64,000 bases of DNA. Source: Paenibacillus oceani (GTDB lineage: Bacteria; Bacillota; Bacilli; Paenibacillales; NBRC-103111). Both the position numbers and the translations under genes were made by a program. The notes below the pieces were generated by a model that saw only the letters and a list, made by a program, of their open reading frames with translations, did no database searches and was not told where the DNA came from. This document shows positions 1 to 9,002 of this stretch, piece by piece. Numbering within the stretch: position 1 is the first letter of the stretch; every line of letters begins with the position of its first letter. The stretch is from the NCBI RefSeq assembly GCF_014705615.1, contig NZ_JACXJA010000011.1, positions 1 through 64,000 of the forward strand, given 5' to 3'.

Positions 1-99
1 TCAATCTTCCTCCAACGGACATAGGTTGTCAAAGTTGAAAAACTAAGAATGAGCGAGAAAACAGGAGAAAACATTACTTTATAGTGGGAGGTATGAATC

Positions 100-393
100 G
101 TGGCGGCTTCACCGAAAACGTTAAGAACGTGCGACAACGGACACCAGTACTACAAAAGCACCGATTGTCCGACATGTCCGGTTTGCGAGCAGCAGGCGGC
201 GCCTGACAGCGCGTTTCTCTCCCTTCTCTCGGCGCCGGCCAGACGAGCGCTGGAACATAACGGCATTACGAGTTTGCAGCAGCTTTCGACCTATAGCGAG
301 AAAGAGATTTTGAAATTTCACGGGATGGGACCCGCGTCGTTGCCTAAGCTTCGGGCGGCTTTGGAGAAGATCGGTTTATCGTTCAAAGATTAG
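100..393 (+). CDS. Zinc-ribbon / RNA polymerase alpha-CTD-like protein
   Basis: A 97-residue protein of two parts. Residues 11-29 hold a Cys-rich cluster (C11, H15, C23, C26, C29) that looks like a small zinc site. Residues 40-95 match the C-terminal domain of the RNA polymerase alpha subunit, a helix-hairpin-helix fold, including the HGMGPASLPKLRAAL stretch typical of alpha-CTD. A GTG start is chosen because GGGAGG lies 8 bases upstream; the ATG at 93 is out of frame. No amino-terminal alpha domain is present, so this is not RpoA. By family it may bind DNA or a transcription factor, but that role is inferred. Confidence 0.8.
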   Translation: MAASPKTLRTCDNGHQYYKSTDCPTCPVCEQQAAPDSAFLSLLSAPARRALEHNGITSLQQLSTYSEKEILKFHGMGPASLPKLRAALEKIGLSFKD

Positions 394-444
394 CGTAAAC
401 GGGAGCGTAACCGGAGGAAGGGCAGGCAGGCCGCCCTCATATGA

Positions 445-477
445 GGCCCCGCAAAGTCGGCTTGCCGCCACGGGGCC
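445..477. terminator. G+C-rich hairpin after the alpha-CTD-like gene
   Basis: GGCCCCG (445-451) pairs with CGGGGCC (471-477). It lies between two convergent genes. No T-run follows, so terminator function is only likely from position. Confidence 0.3.
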
Positions 478-551
478 CGATTACCGGGGGAAGCGGCCTC
501 CGGACTGCCGGCCAAGGAATTGGAAAGGAAGGCTAACGGTCCATTGCGCTT

Positions 552-1187
552 CTACGATGGGCCGTTCAACTGCCTTGCGAATTCCAGCTGCATCCCCCAT
601 AACTCTTTGACGCCGACCGCTTTTCTCGAGGTGCGTTCCACATCTTTTCCTTCAGCCGTCCATAGATACGGGTACAGTAAAAACGCCTGGTCGCCTTGAA
701 TGTTTTGCGAATCGTGCAGCCACTCTTTCCACCGGAACGTCTCGTAAAATAAAGCCAACTCCCCATTCAGCACCCAATCGATAAATCCGGAATAGGGGAC
801 TTTCAGGTCTTCCCAGGCTAGCGTGTCCGGAGCAAAATATTGTACGGTTCCCGTTTCCCCGCTTAGTGCAAAACAGCCCCCGACCAAATCGTACGCGACG
901 ATTAAAGCGTCTCCGATCGGGTTGTTCCAGGTAATCAGCGACCCCGAAATACTGGAGTTGCCGGCCCCCAAAATTTTTAACCAGCCGCCATCGATTAACA
1001 GTCCGCCGGTTTCAAGGGCAATGGCTCCCAGATAAGATCGATTCGATAGCTGCAAATGTTCAAGCGTTGCGATCCCTTGTTCTCTATTGCAAGGGAGTAC
1101 GGAAACCCGGTTCTGCGCGCCTGCGATACATTCCTGCAGTTCGCCCCACGCATCGTCCGGACCCATCCGTTTTTTACTAGTTTTCAT
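552..1187 (-). CDS. DUF2625 family protein
   Basis: A 211-residue soluble protein of the DUF2625 family. The recognisable stretches are GAIALETGGLLIDGGWLKILG (about residues 54-74), the ALIVAYDLVGGCFALSGE block, YFAPDTLAWEDL and the C-terminal AVGVKELWGMQ. Length is normal for the family and no signal peptide or membrane segment is seen. Its biochemical role is unknown. It stands alone: the upstream neighbour is on the other side of a 385-base gap and the downstream gene converges on it. Confidence 0.85.
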   Translation of the reverse strand: MKTSKKRMGPDDAWGELQECIAGAQNRVSVLPCNREQGIATLEHLQLSNRSYLGAIALETGGLLIDGGWLKILGAGNSSISGSLITWNNPIGDALIVAYDLVGGCFALSGETGTVQYFAPDTLAWEDLKVPYSGFIDWVLNGELALFYETFRWKEWLHDSQNIQGDQAFLLYPYLWTAEGKDVERTSRKAVGVKELWGMQLEFARQLNGPS

Positions 1188-1467
1188 GGATTTACCTCAC
1201 TATTGGATGGTTTCTGGCGGGAGACTTATCGTTATTCCTTCATAAGCAGCAGCTTCATTCTGCGAGAGCCGCCCCTTCCTCACCGCAGCTTAACCGCCCG
1301 AACCGGCAACCGCTGGGGAAGAGCCGCCAGCGGATTGTGCGCACCTCCATAGCCAAATGGGGGAATGCCGGCGTCTTGTCCGGCAGCGCCAATAAATGGT
1401 CTTTCTCTACCGTATATTCGTCTTGTCGAAATCTAGCAACCTTCCATATACTGTATCAGCTTCAAAC
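1188..1467. other. Intergenic, nothing recognised
   Basis: Upstream region of the DUF2625 gene. I see no coding sequence, repeat or clear promoter. Confidence 0.4.
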
Positions 1468-1510
1468 AAAGAGCGCAGCGTAAGACCTCCCCCTTCTCGC
1501 TGCGCTCTTT
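1468..1510 (-). terminator. Terminator of the MFS gene
   Basis: A perfect 13-bp stem, AAAGAGCGCAGCG (1468-1480) with CGCTGCGCTCTTT (1498-1510), follows the stop of the minus-strand MFS gene. The minus-strand tail is T-containing but short. Confidence 0.6.
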
Positions 1511-1572
1511 GCTATGTGCCGACCCTGCAGCCTGCTCGAACGCTTTCGCTGTCCGGTTCCTATTCTATCGGG

Positions 1573-2811
1573 TTAAATCAGTTCCCTCCGCCGTTTTAAG
1601 TAGCGGTACAGCACGATGCTGAAAGCGGCGCACACAGCGGCGCACAACCCGATAAACCCGTACCCGGCCTGGAGCCCCCGGAGCAGGCCGATGGGAGTAT
1701 CGGCGCCGTAAAGCGCCTTCGTACCTTCTATGACGCCTCCGATGAGGTAGTTGCCGATAACGCTCCCTACCCCCATCAGCGTAACGGTAAAGGTAATGGC
1801 CGTGTCGCTGCCCCTCGAATACCGTCTGGCAATAAAGGCCATAACCGTCGGATAAATCATCGCGATCCCCAGTCCCGCCGCTGCGAACAGAACGGCATAA
1901 CCTTCGCCTCCGATCAGGGCTGCAAACGTACATAAGGCCGAAAATGCCGAGAAAACAATAAGCGACAGGGTGAACCCGATCTTATCGGTCAAGGGCCCCA
2001 ATATAAGCCGGGCAAGCGTAAAGCATAGAAAAAAAGCCGACAGCATGCCCGAGGCCGTAACGGTATCCCATCCGTAAGCCTTCTCCAGAAAATAAACGAG
2101 CCAGCCGCCTACCGCCAGCTCCGACACGACGCCGAAGGTGAGGATCAGCACCATCAGCCAGAGGGCCGGGTCGCGCATCAAGGCTTTCAGCGGAATCCGT
2201 TCCTCATGCGTCAGGCTGTCGCCCGGGAACGAGGAGCGTAAGGCCGATATAATGGGCAGAATGGACAGCGACAGCATCACCAGATACATGCCGCGCCAAT
2301 CCAGCGTATGCCCGAGCACGGTTACGTTCATTAAGCCCGTCGCCACCAGGGGAGCCACCGTGGAGCTGATCCCGTAGAAGCCGTGGGTCAAATTCATCAT
2401 CGTGCCCGTATTTTTCACGAAAATACGCGCGCCCAGAATCGCTAACGCAATCTCCAGCATCCCGTTGCCGATGTACATGAGGAAATACGACGAAGCAAAC
2501 GCCGGATAACTGTGGGAGAAATAAATAAGCACGCCCGAGAGGATCATCGACCCGAACGCAGCGACGCTTACGATTTTGATTCCCCAGATCCGGGTCAGAA
2601 ATGCGGTAAACGAGCAGGCCAGTAAATAGCCGAGCGCATTCAGCGACAACAGCGTGCCGAGCTGGGATTCATTCAGCATGAAGTCGAATTGAATGCGCGG
2701 TATAGCCGGTCCTTTACTATTTTCCGAAAAGCCGAAAACGATAAATCCTGCAAAAATCGTCACCAATTGCATGGCGTAAATCTTGTTGAACTTCTCCAGT
2801 CGTCTCTCCAC
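1573..2811 (-). CDS. MFS transporter
   Basis: A 412-residue integral membrane protein with about twelve hydrophobic segments and no signal peptide, laid out as a major facilitator superfamily carrier. The N-terminal half holds an FSENSKGPAIP segment in helix 1 and a LTRIWGIK loop between helices 2 and 3. The general shape resembles FucP/YfmO-like permeases, but the substrate cannot be read from the sequence. The ATG at 2811 leaves a charged cytoplasmic N-terminus (MERRLEKFNK). It is a single-gene unit followed by the hairpin at 1468-1510. Confidence 0.85.
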   Translation of the reverse strand: MERRLEKFNKIYAMQLVTIFAGFIVFGFSENSKGPAIPRIQFDFMLNESQLGTLLSLNALGYLLACSFTAFLTRIWGIKIVSVAAFGSMILSGVLIYFSHSYPAFASSYFLMYIGNGMLEIALAILGARIFVKNTGTMMNLTHGFYGISSTVAPLVATGLMNVTVLGHTLDWRGMYLVMLSLSILPIISALRSSFPGDSLTHEERIPLKALMRDPALWLMVLILTFGVVSELAVGGWLVYFLEKAYGWDTVTASGMLSAFFLCFTLARLILGPLTDKIGFTLSLIVFSAFSALCTFAALIGGEGYAVLFAAAGLGIAMIYPTVMAFIARRYSRGSDTAITFTVTLMGVGSVIGNYLIGGVIEGTKALYGADTPIGLLRGLQAGYGFIGLCAAVCAAFSIVLYRYLKRRRELI

Positions 2812-2996
2812 TTCCGGTTAACCTCCGGGCTGTTTCTGTCTTCGCTTGTCGGTTGGACCGCGTCATCACAGGATCGCCGGTTCGACGACCGGACGGTCCA
2901 TGAATCACTCTATCAACCCTGGGCATAAAATGCTATTCTTTTATACTTGAAGGTTTCTGATAAAATCCCCAGATCGCGCGCACAGCCCTCGCTCCT

Positions 2997-3119
2997 TTAA
3001 TCGTTATCCTTGTCCGGGCCTGGCGCAGGCGGCTCCGCAAACCGGACCGACCAATGCCAGCCGTCCTCCGTCCGTTCCGTCAAGTCCCTGGCTTCTATAT
3101 CCCGGATCAGCCGCACGAC
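2997..3119 (-). pseudogene. Possible C-terminal stub of an unknown gene
   Basis: The last 40 codons of a minus-strand frame ending at 2997 read like a natural protein tail: IRDIEARDLTERTEDGWHWS then a Pro/Asp-rich end. The same frame further up is only the antisense of the monooxygenase remnant. I infer a deletion that joined the 3' end of one gene to a headless monooxygenase gene. The family is not recognised. Confidence 0.3.
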
Positions 3120-4274
3120 CCATGTCCGCTCGGTCCGGCCTTGTCGCTTTTTCTGAAGAGAGCCGGTTTCGCTCCCGTACTTTTCGAAGCCGATGAGCAG
3201 GCCGACGACTATGCGGGGTTGTTTCTCAATCTGGCCCGCAACGGGACGTATGTTTTGCAAGAGCTGGGGTTGGATGAAGAAGTCCGGCGCGAAGGGTATG
3301 CAATGCATACGATGAAGAGGGTCAGCGGCAAAGGCAAGCTGCTGGGTGTTATCGGCGCTTCCGACGGGGAGCCCCAAGGGTATACGGTGAAGAGAGGCGC
3401 GCTCCATCGGATTCTCCGGGAAGAGGCGCGGCGTCAAGGCATTCCGATCGAGTACGGCAAGAAGCTGAAAGCGGTCGAAGTGAATACGGCAGAACGCGTG
3501 GAGATTTCTTTCGAGAACGGGGGAACCGCATCCGGGGATCTGTTGATCGGCTGCGACGGCATTCATTCGCGGGTCCGGAGAATCGTCGTTCCGGGCGCGC
3601 GCCGGAGCCGGCTTATACAGGATTGATCAGCTTTGGCGGTTTTTTGCCCGACAGCAGACTCCCCTACGATCGGGGCACCCAAACGATGGTGTTCGGAAAA
3701 CGCGCGTTTTTTGGCTATTTGACGAGGCAAGACGGCGAAGTGTACTGGTTCGGCAACTTGGACTATCCCGGATCGCCCACCCGGCAAGATCTGTAGCGCA
3801 TCCCCCAGGCGGAGTGGCATCGAACCGTCCGGGAGCTGTATGCCGACGATATCGCCCCGCTTTCGGGTATCGTGCATGGGATGCGAGGAGAGATCGGCGT
3901 CTATCCGATCTACGATCTGCCTTCCTTGCCGGAATGGCACAAGAAATCCGTAGGTCTGATCGGCGACGCCCTGCATGCCACATCGCCAAATGCCGCAGGG
4001 CGCTTCGCTGGCGCTGGAGGATGCGATCGTACTGGCCAAGTGTCTCCGCGACCTCCCCGATCAGGAGCAGGCCTTCGCCCTTTTCCAGAAACAGCGCCGC
4101 GACAGGGTGGAACAGATCGTTCGTTACTCCAGAAGCATCGGCCGGCGCAAGCATGCGACGAACCCGGTGCAAGTGTTTTTCCGCGATCTGATGATGCCGC
4201 TGTTTCTTAGGAGAGCCGATAAGGACGCCCATCGCTGGATGTACGAGTACCGGGTCGATTGGGAAGAGAACTGA
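3120..4274 (+). pseudogene. Decayed FAD-dependent monooxygenase
   Basis: Pieces in two frames together match a PHBH-type FAD monooxygenase (UbiH/TetX-like): LSLFLKRAGFAPVLFEA (FAD-binding start), GDLLIGCDGIHSRVR (DG motif), and SVGLIGDALHA plus GASLALEDA (GD motif and C-terminal helix). Four lesions are visible. The first beta strand with GxGxxG and the start codon are missing. Two extra bases sit in a GCGCGC run near 3594-3600. A TAG is at 3794-3796. About two bases are lost near 3988. The real gene would have coded about 390 residues. It cannot make a working flavoenzyme. Confidence 0.85.
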
Positions 4275-4348
4275 CTCAACGTAAGATGCAGCTGTACCCT
4301 TACTGCGTTAAGAAACGCATGTCCGGACTGCCTTCGCGGTCGGGTGTC

Positions 4349-5536
4349 TTAAGGACTTGCCTTTCCCGGACGGCTCCGGCCTCTCGCGAAGGATATGAGC
4401 AGCAGCAACACCGGCACCACATACGCGATGCACATTCCCAAGTAAATGTTCAACCTCTGGTACTCGATCAATTTCTGGCTGCTTGGAGGAAGCATGGAAA
4501 ACCAGTACAGCACCGGCAGCATGAGAACAGCGATCCACCGCCGGCTTTTCACCTTGTAAGCTTGTGTGGCGATGATCGTTGCGGCGAAATACATATTGCC
4601 CACACTCGTAAAAACGGACGCCACCCATACGCCGAGAAAAGCCGATTCCAGCCGCTCCAGGATCAGTCCGGGCACCTCGCTCGTCTTGACCAGCTCCAGA
4701 GTCGGCCAGGCCAGAATTCGCAGCTCGTCGACGCCAAATACGGATATGCCGGAAAATGCGATAAGCACGTAGATGAACCCCGGGATCGCAACGCCGATGA
4801 TCCCGGCTGTCATTCGTTTGCCCCCCTGCTCCGTATTCGCCAAAAAGATCGACATCATCTCGAAGCCGAGATACGAGCCGGCCGTGTAGAAAACCCCCTT
4901 CAGCAAGCCGAGCCAATTTCCGCTGAATATCGGCAGCACGTTGTCCAGCCGCGCGCTTTGCAGGGAAGACAGAGCGATGATGACGACGGGAACGACGATG
5001 ATCGGCAGCAAAATTTCATTGACGCGAATCAGCACCTGCTCATCGTGCATAACGAAAAACAACCCTGTGAACAGCATCGTCAGTATAACGACTTCCAGAG
5101 GCGTTTCCCGCAATACGTTGGTTACGACGACCTCGCCGAAGCTGCGGGCGATGAGTGCGGTAGAAGCTGCCCAAAACAAAAAGTATGCGGTGAATAAAGG
5201 AAGGCCGATGAGGCGTCCGACCAGAGGGTAACGCTTCGGGCCGAGCAGCCGGATCGCATAATCGACAATCGTCTGACCCGGATGGCGGTTGGACAGCTTA
5301 ATGATGACGGACAACGCCAGGATGGCCAGCAGGCAGCCGCCTATGACCACGATCCACCCGCTTTCCCCTGACGATTCTGCGGCCATCCTGGGCAAGGTCA
5401 GCACGCCGATGCCGATCAAAGAGCTGGAGACGATGCTGCCGGACTGCCGGATGTTGGTGTAGAACGTGGGACGGCTTTCCCGATCTGCCGGACCTTTCGG
5501 ACGGTTCGAGTCTCTGCTGCCGGTTTGCTGTTCGAT
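4349..5536 (-). CDS. GerAB/ArcD/ProY family permease (spore germination type)
   Basis: A multi-pass membrane protein of the amino-acid-permease-like GerAB family, with about ten helices. In spore formers these proteins are B subunits of germinant receptors, but no gerAA or gerAC partner lies nearby, so the role is open. The first canonical start (TTG, 5419) falls inside helix 1. The same frame continues upstream as FYTNIRQSGSIVSS, a natural N-terminus, back to an ATC at 5536. A purine-rich AGGGGGGA lies 7 bases before that ATC and the frame holds no ATG, GTG or TTG before 5419. I therefore place the start at 5536 (395 residues); 4349-5419 is the conservative alternative. Confidence 0.75.
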   Translation of the reverse strand: MEQQTGSRDSNRPKGPADRESRPTFYTNIRQSGSIVSSSLIGIGVLTLPRMAAESSGESGWIVVIGGCLLAILALSVIIKLSNRHPGQTIVDYAIRLLGPKRYPLVGRLIGLPLFTAYFLFWAASTALIARSFGEVVVTNVLRETPLEVVILTMLFTGLFFVMHDEQVLIRVNEILLPIIVVPVVIIALSSLQSARLDNVLPIFSGNWLGLLKGVFYTAGSYLGFEMMSIFLANTEQGGKRMTAGIIGVAIPGFIYVLIAFSGISVFGVDELRILAWPTLELVKTSEVPGLILERLESAFLGVWVASVFTSVGNMYFAATIIATQAYKVKSRRWIAVLMLPVLYWFSMLPPSSQKLIEYQRLNIYLGMCIAYVVPVLLLLISFARGRSRPGKASP

Positions 5537-5663
5537 GCTCGGCTCCCCCCTGCCCGGCTCCTTGTGAGCTCCATTGGTTTGCTACATGTCGCTTCTAATT
5601 ATTTCCGGAGCGGTGTTAAACTATTCCAACTCTGTTCCGTCCAAGGAAGGAGCGCTTCTTTCA

Positions 5664-5707
5664 ACAAAAATACCCCCGTTCCGGCTGTAGCGGCTGGTAG
5701 GGGGGGA
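5664..5707 (-). terminator. Terminator of hcp
   Basis: On the minus strand, CCCCC (near 5702) pairs with GGGGG (5677-5673), enclosing a CCGG-containing inner arm, then TATTTTTG. It begins about 45 bases after the hcp stop codon. Confidence 0.5.
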
Positions 5708-5748
5708 TGGAGGCTGACTTAAACGCGCAGTTCCCTTGCCGTGCAAAC

Positions 5749-7041
5749 TTAATTCAAAGCGAGCATAGCCGCCATATCCTCTTGCGCATCGCCGATCAGC
5801 TTCAGGCCGAACAGCTCGACGAGCACGTTCATGACGCCTTCATTGATGAACTCCGGCGCTTTCGGACCGATCCGGATATCCCGGATACCGAGGCTGAACA
5901 AGCCCAGCAGGATGGCGACGGCTTTCTGCTCGAACCAGGACAGCACGATGCTTACCGGCAGTTCGTTGACGCTGCAGCCGAAGGCGTCGGCCAGCGCCAG
6001 CGCGATTTTGACCGTAGAGCCGGAGTTGTTGCATTGGCCCAAATCGATGTACCGCGGTATGCCGGTGCCGGCTACCGTGCCGTAGTCGACGTCGTTGAAG
6101 CGGAACTTGCCGCAGGACGTCGTCAGTATCACCGTGTCGTTCGGAAGCGAAGTGGCCAGCTCGCGGTAATACTCGCCGCCTTTGCCCGGAGCGTCGCAGC
6201 CGGCGATGACGAAGAACCGCTTGATCAGGCCGTCGCGCACCGCTTGAATGATTTCCGGAGCGAGTCCGATGACCGTCTCGTGGTGGTAGCCGGTCGTCAG
6301 CACTTGCTCGGAATCGATATTCGCCTCCGGCAGCTCCAGCGCCCGTGCGATCAGCGGAGAGAAATCGTCGCCGACGATTTTCGTCACATTCTCAAGCCCC
6401 GCCACCTCATAGGAGAAAAACCGGTCCGCGTAGGTGCCCTTAATCGGCATCACACAGTTCGTCGTCGCCAGAATGGCCCCCGGAAACTGCTCGAACAACC
6501 GCCGCTGGTCGTACCACGCTTTCCCGATATTTCCTTTCAAGTGGGCATACTGCTTCAGCTTCGGATAGCCGTGAGCCGGCAGCATTTCGGAGTGCGTATA
6601 GATCTGGATGCCTTTGCCTTCCGTCTGCTTGAGCAGCTCCTCCAGCGCATACAGGTTATGCCCCGTTACGACGATGCACTTGCCCTCGATCTTGTTCTGC
6701 GATACCGTAACGGGCTGCGGAATCCCGAAGTGCGTCGTATGCGCACGGTCAAGGACATCCATGATCCGGACCGCGGCCGTGCCGACCTTCATCGCCATAT
6801 CCAGATGCTCCTGGAGGTTAAAATTCGAATTGGTCAAAGTCAGGTACAGCGCTTCGTGCGTAATCCGGTCCACTTCCGGATCGGTATAGCCGAGCTGTCT
6901 GGCATGTGTCGCGTAAGCGGCGATTCCTTTCAGCGCAAAAATAATCGTATCCTGCAAGCTTGCGATCGTCTCGTCTTTGCCGCATACCCCGACCACTTTA
7001 CAGCCGCCGCTCGGCGTTTGTTCACATTGGTAACAAAACAT
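5749..7041 (-). CDS. hcp: Hybrid-cluster protein (hydroxylamine reductase / protein S-nitrosylase type)
   Basis: A cytoplasmic iron-sulfur protein of 430 residues. The N-terminal cluster is C3-x2-C6-x7-C14-x5-C20. Candidate hybrid-cluster ligands follow in order: the His of GHNLYALEEL, the Glu of THSEMLPAHG, the Cys of TTNCVMP, IAGCDAPG, TTSCGKFRF and LGQCNNS, and E/K of SWFEQKAVAI. At 430 rather than about 550 residues it fits the short class that lacks the segment after the first Cys cluster. Hcp proteins reduce NO and hydroxylamine under low oxygen. The ATG at 7041 is chosen because GGAGG lies 8 bases upstream and the protein then starts MFCYQCEQ; the ATG at 7056 overlaps that site. It is monocistronic, with an Fnr-type box at 7117-7132. 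Confidence 0.93.
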   Translation of the reverse strand: MFCYQCEQTPSGGCKVVGVCGKDETIASLQDTIIFALKGIAAYATHARQLGYTDPEVDRITHEALYLTLTNSNFNLQEHLDMAMKVGTAAVRIMDVLDRAHTTHFGIPQPVTVSQNKIEGKCIVVTGHNLYALEELLKQTEGKGIQIYTHSEMLPAHGYPKLKQYAHLKGNIGKAWYDQRRLFEQFPGAILATTNCVMPIKGTYADRFFSYEVAGLENVTKIVGDDFSPLIARALELPEANIDSEQVLTTGYHHETVIGLAPEIIQAVRDGLIKRFFVIAGCDAPGKGGEYYRELATSLPNDTVILTTSCGKFRFNDVDYGTVAGTGIPRYIDLGQCNNSGSTVKIALALADAFGCSVNELPVSIVLSWFEQKAVAILLGLFSLGIRDIRIGPKAPEFINEGVMNVLVELFGLKLIGDAQEDMAAMLALN

Positions 7042-7082
7042 AAAGCCATCCTCCATTCGGCGATTCGCTATGTTCTCTTCCA

Positions 7083-7132
7083 AGAACCAGCTTAACAGAG
7101 CCGGGGGGATGGCGACGGTGACGGCAGTCACA
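7083..7132 (-). promoter_or_regulatory. Fnr/Crp-type operator and promoter of hcp
   Basis: Read on the minus strand, TGTGA-CTGCCG-TCACC (7132-7117) matches the Bacillus Fnr/Crp consensus TGTGA-N6-TCAC. Its centre is 41.5 bases from a start site near 7083, with a weak -10 (GTTAAGCT) at about 7089-7096. This is the geometry of an activator site overlapping -35, and it fits anaerobic or NO-linked control of hcp. Confidence 0.65.
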
Positions 7133-7240
7133 CCGTTTCTGGCGAAATGATGACATTGCTTACGCCTTGTAGATGCAATACCGCTGGGAGTATGGCACGG
7201 CCATTTACCTAAAAGACGCACGAAGACGCAAACTGTTGGC

Positions 7241-8815
7241 TTACCGGTCCCTCCGGCGTACAGCCGGGTTACATACGCTGACCCGGTTGCGGCCGCCGCG
7301 CTTGGACAAATACAGCGCCTCGTCGGCCGCGTGCAGCAGCGACTCCAGCGTATCGCGGCCGGGCTCCGCCGCTTGGGCCGCACCGAAGCTGGAGGTGACG
7401 GCGACCTCGCCATCCGCCGTAATCAGCGGCTCGGCCTCCAGCGCCGCGCGCAGCCGCTCGGCAAGACCGGCAGCCTCATCAAGCGAAGCGAACGGCAGAG
7501 CGATCACGAATTCCTCGCCGCCGTAACGGCCGAACAACGTATTTTCGCCAAGTATCCGCTTGCATACGGAGACGACGTGCACGATGACACGATCGCCCGT
7601 CTCATGGCCGAAGCTGTCGTTAATCTGCTTGAAATAATCGATATCGAAAAGCACGACCGAGAACGGATGTCCCCCGGTCCGGGATTCCTTTAACAGCTCG
7701 CGGGCCAGGTGGATGAAATGGGTCCGGTTGTAGATTTGGGTGAGACCGTCGTAGTAGGCCATATGCTCCAAATCCCGCTGAAGCCGTTTCAGCTCGGTCA
7801 CGTCGATCAGCATCAGCAGGCTTCCCGCCTGCTCGCCGTTGCGGTGCCGGACGACGGAAGAACGAACCTCGTAGCAGCGGCAGCCGTTGTCCGCCGTCCA
7901 CACAATCTCCTCCTTCATCCCCTGAGGCTGACGGGCCGCAGGGAACGGTGATCCCGTCATCATGGTCCATACTTCGTCCAAGGTTTTACCGATGAGAGAG
8001 AGATGGAGCGAAGGAATCATCGCGGCTGCGGCGCGGTTGAAATCGATGAGCCGCTCTGCGGGATCAAGCACGATAACCCCCTCGCCCATGCTTTCGAAAA
8101 TCGTTTCTTTGGCGATTGGAACCACGGTGAGCATTTTGGTAGAGACTATCGCCCATATAAACAAGGAGGAAGTGACGCACATGACGATTGGCACAGGATC
8201 GAGTCCCCCCGGCGCGATCCCCAGCAAGTAGAGGAAGGCGGCAACCATCGGAATGAACTGCCCGCACAGCATCACCGTCAGTTGCAGCCGGTAAGTCCGG
8301 CTCGTCTGTCTCCAGCGGCCAATCAGCAAGACGACGGCGGCAAGCAGACAGCTGAATGTGTAGATGCCGTGTACGATGTACCATTCTCCGATCTCAATCT
8401 TCACGAGCGGGGCCGGCAGGCCCTCCCTCAATTCCATTGACTTGTAGAACAGATGATGATAATCGTTCGTCGCAACCATCAGCAGAGTGATCGCCGGGAT
8501 GACCAACATAACCGCAGCCGTTCTCCCGGATACTTTCCTGCCGAGATAGTTCAGCACGATCATCAGACCCAGGGCGGCCGAGAACGGCATGCCGACGTAT
8601 TCGACCGTCGTCCAGAGCTTGACCTCCCGGATCGTATCGCTTGCCAGACAGAAAGCATACCCGAAACAGTAAATCGCCAGCGCTGACGTATAGGCCATAA
8701 AAGTTCCCGCACCCGGTATTTCGCGCCTCTTGGAGAAGGCGTAGATGCTGAGAAACACATTGAACACACCCGATACGCAGACAAGCGTAATGTACATCGT
8801 CAATAGCGAATCCAT
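7241..8815 (-). CDS. Membrane diguanylate cyclase (7TM-PAS-GGDEF)
   Basis: A 524-residue membrane protein. Residues 1-215 carry about seven hydrophobic helices of the 7TM histidine-kinase-sensor type. Residues 235-335 form a PAS-like domain (ESMGEGVIVLD...FNRAA). Residues 350-515 form a GGDEF domain with an intact GGEEF catalytic motif, DIDYFKQINDSFGH and DEALYLSKRGGRNRV. It should make cyclic di-GMP. No RxxD inhibitory site stands before GGEEF. The start at 8815 (MDSLLTMY) has GGAG 9 bases upstream; ATGs at 8830 and 8851 lack such sites. The ligand sensed is unknown. Confidence 0.9.
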   Translation of the reverse strand: MDSLLTMYITLVCVSGVFNVFLSIYAFSKRREIPGAGTFMAYTSALAIYCFGYAFCLASDTIREVKLWTTVEYVGMPFSAALGLMIVLNYLGRKVSGRTAAVMLVIPAITLLMVATNDYHHLFYKSMELREGLPAPLVKIEIGEWYIVHGIYTFSCLLAAVVLLIGRWRQTSRTYRLQLTVMLCGQFIPMVAAFLYLLGIAPGGLDPVPIVMCVTSSLFIWAIVSTKMLTVVPIAKETIFESMGEGVIVLDPAERLIDFNRAAAAMIPSLHLSLIGKTLDEVWTMMTGSPFPAARQPQGMKEEIVWTADNGCRCYEVRSSVVRHRNGEQAGSLLMLIDVTELKRLQRDLEHMAYYDGLTQIYNRTHFIHLARELLKESRTGGHPFSVVLFDIDYFKQINDSFGHETGDRVIVHVVSVCKRILGENTLFGRYGGEEFVIALPFASLDEAAGLAERLRAALEAEPLITADGEVAVTSSFGAAQAAEPGRDTLESLLHAADEALYLSKRGGRNRVSVCNPAVRRRDR

Positions 8816-8943
8816 GTTTGCCGGCTCCATCCTAAGTAGCTGTATATTCATCGTAACATACCGATAGCGGGGTAGTGCGAATTGTTTTGCACCATACCAG
8901 CGTACGTGAATACGGTAAACCCTTTATCCCGTTAAACGTTCAA

Positions 8944-8985
8944 AAAGCAGCAGCCGGGATGCCTCCGGGACTGCCGCTGTATTCA
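8944..8985 (-). terminator. Terminator of the ankyrin gene
   Basis: Minus strand: GCGGCAG...CCCGG, a short loop, CCCGG-CTGCTGC, then TTTTT. It follows the ankyrin gene stop by about 18 bases. Confidence 0.75.
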
Positions 8986-9002
8986 ACTGTTCCGGCCCGC
9001 CG

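Noticed and set aside
3563-4232. Minus-strand frames opposite the monooxygenase remnant
   Set aside because: Antisense of a clearly readable flavoprotein; no independent features.
5707-7095. Long plus-strand frame opposite hcp
   Set aside because: It is the antisense of hcp in a G+C-rich gene; the translation is Arg/His-rich and has no domain.
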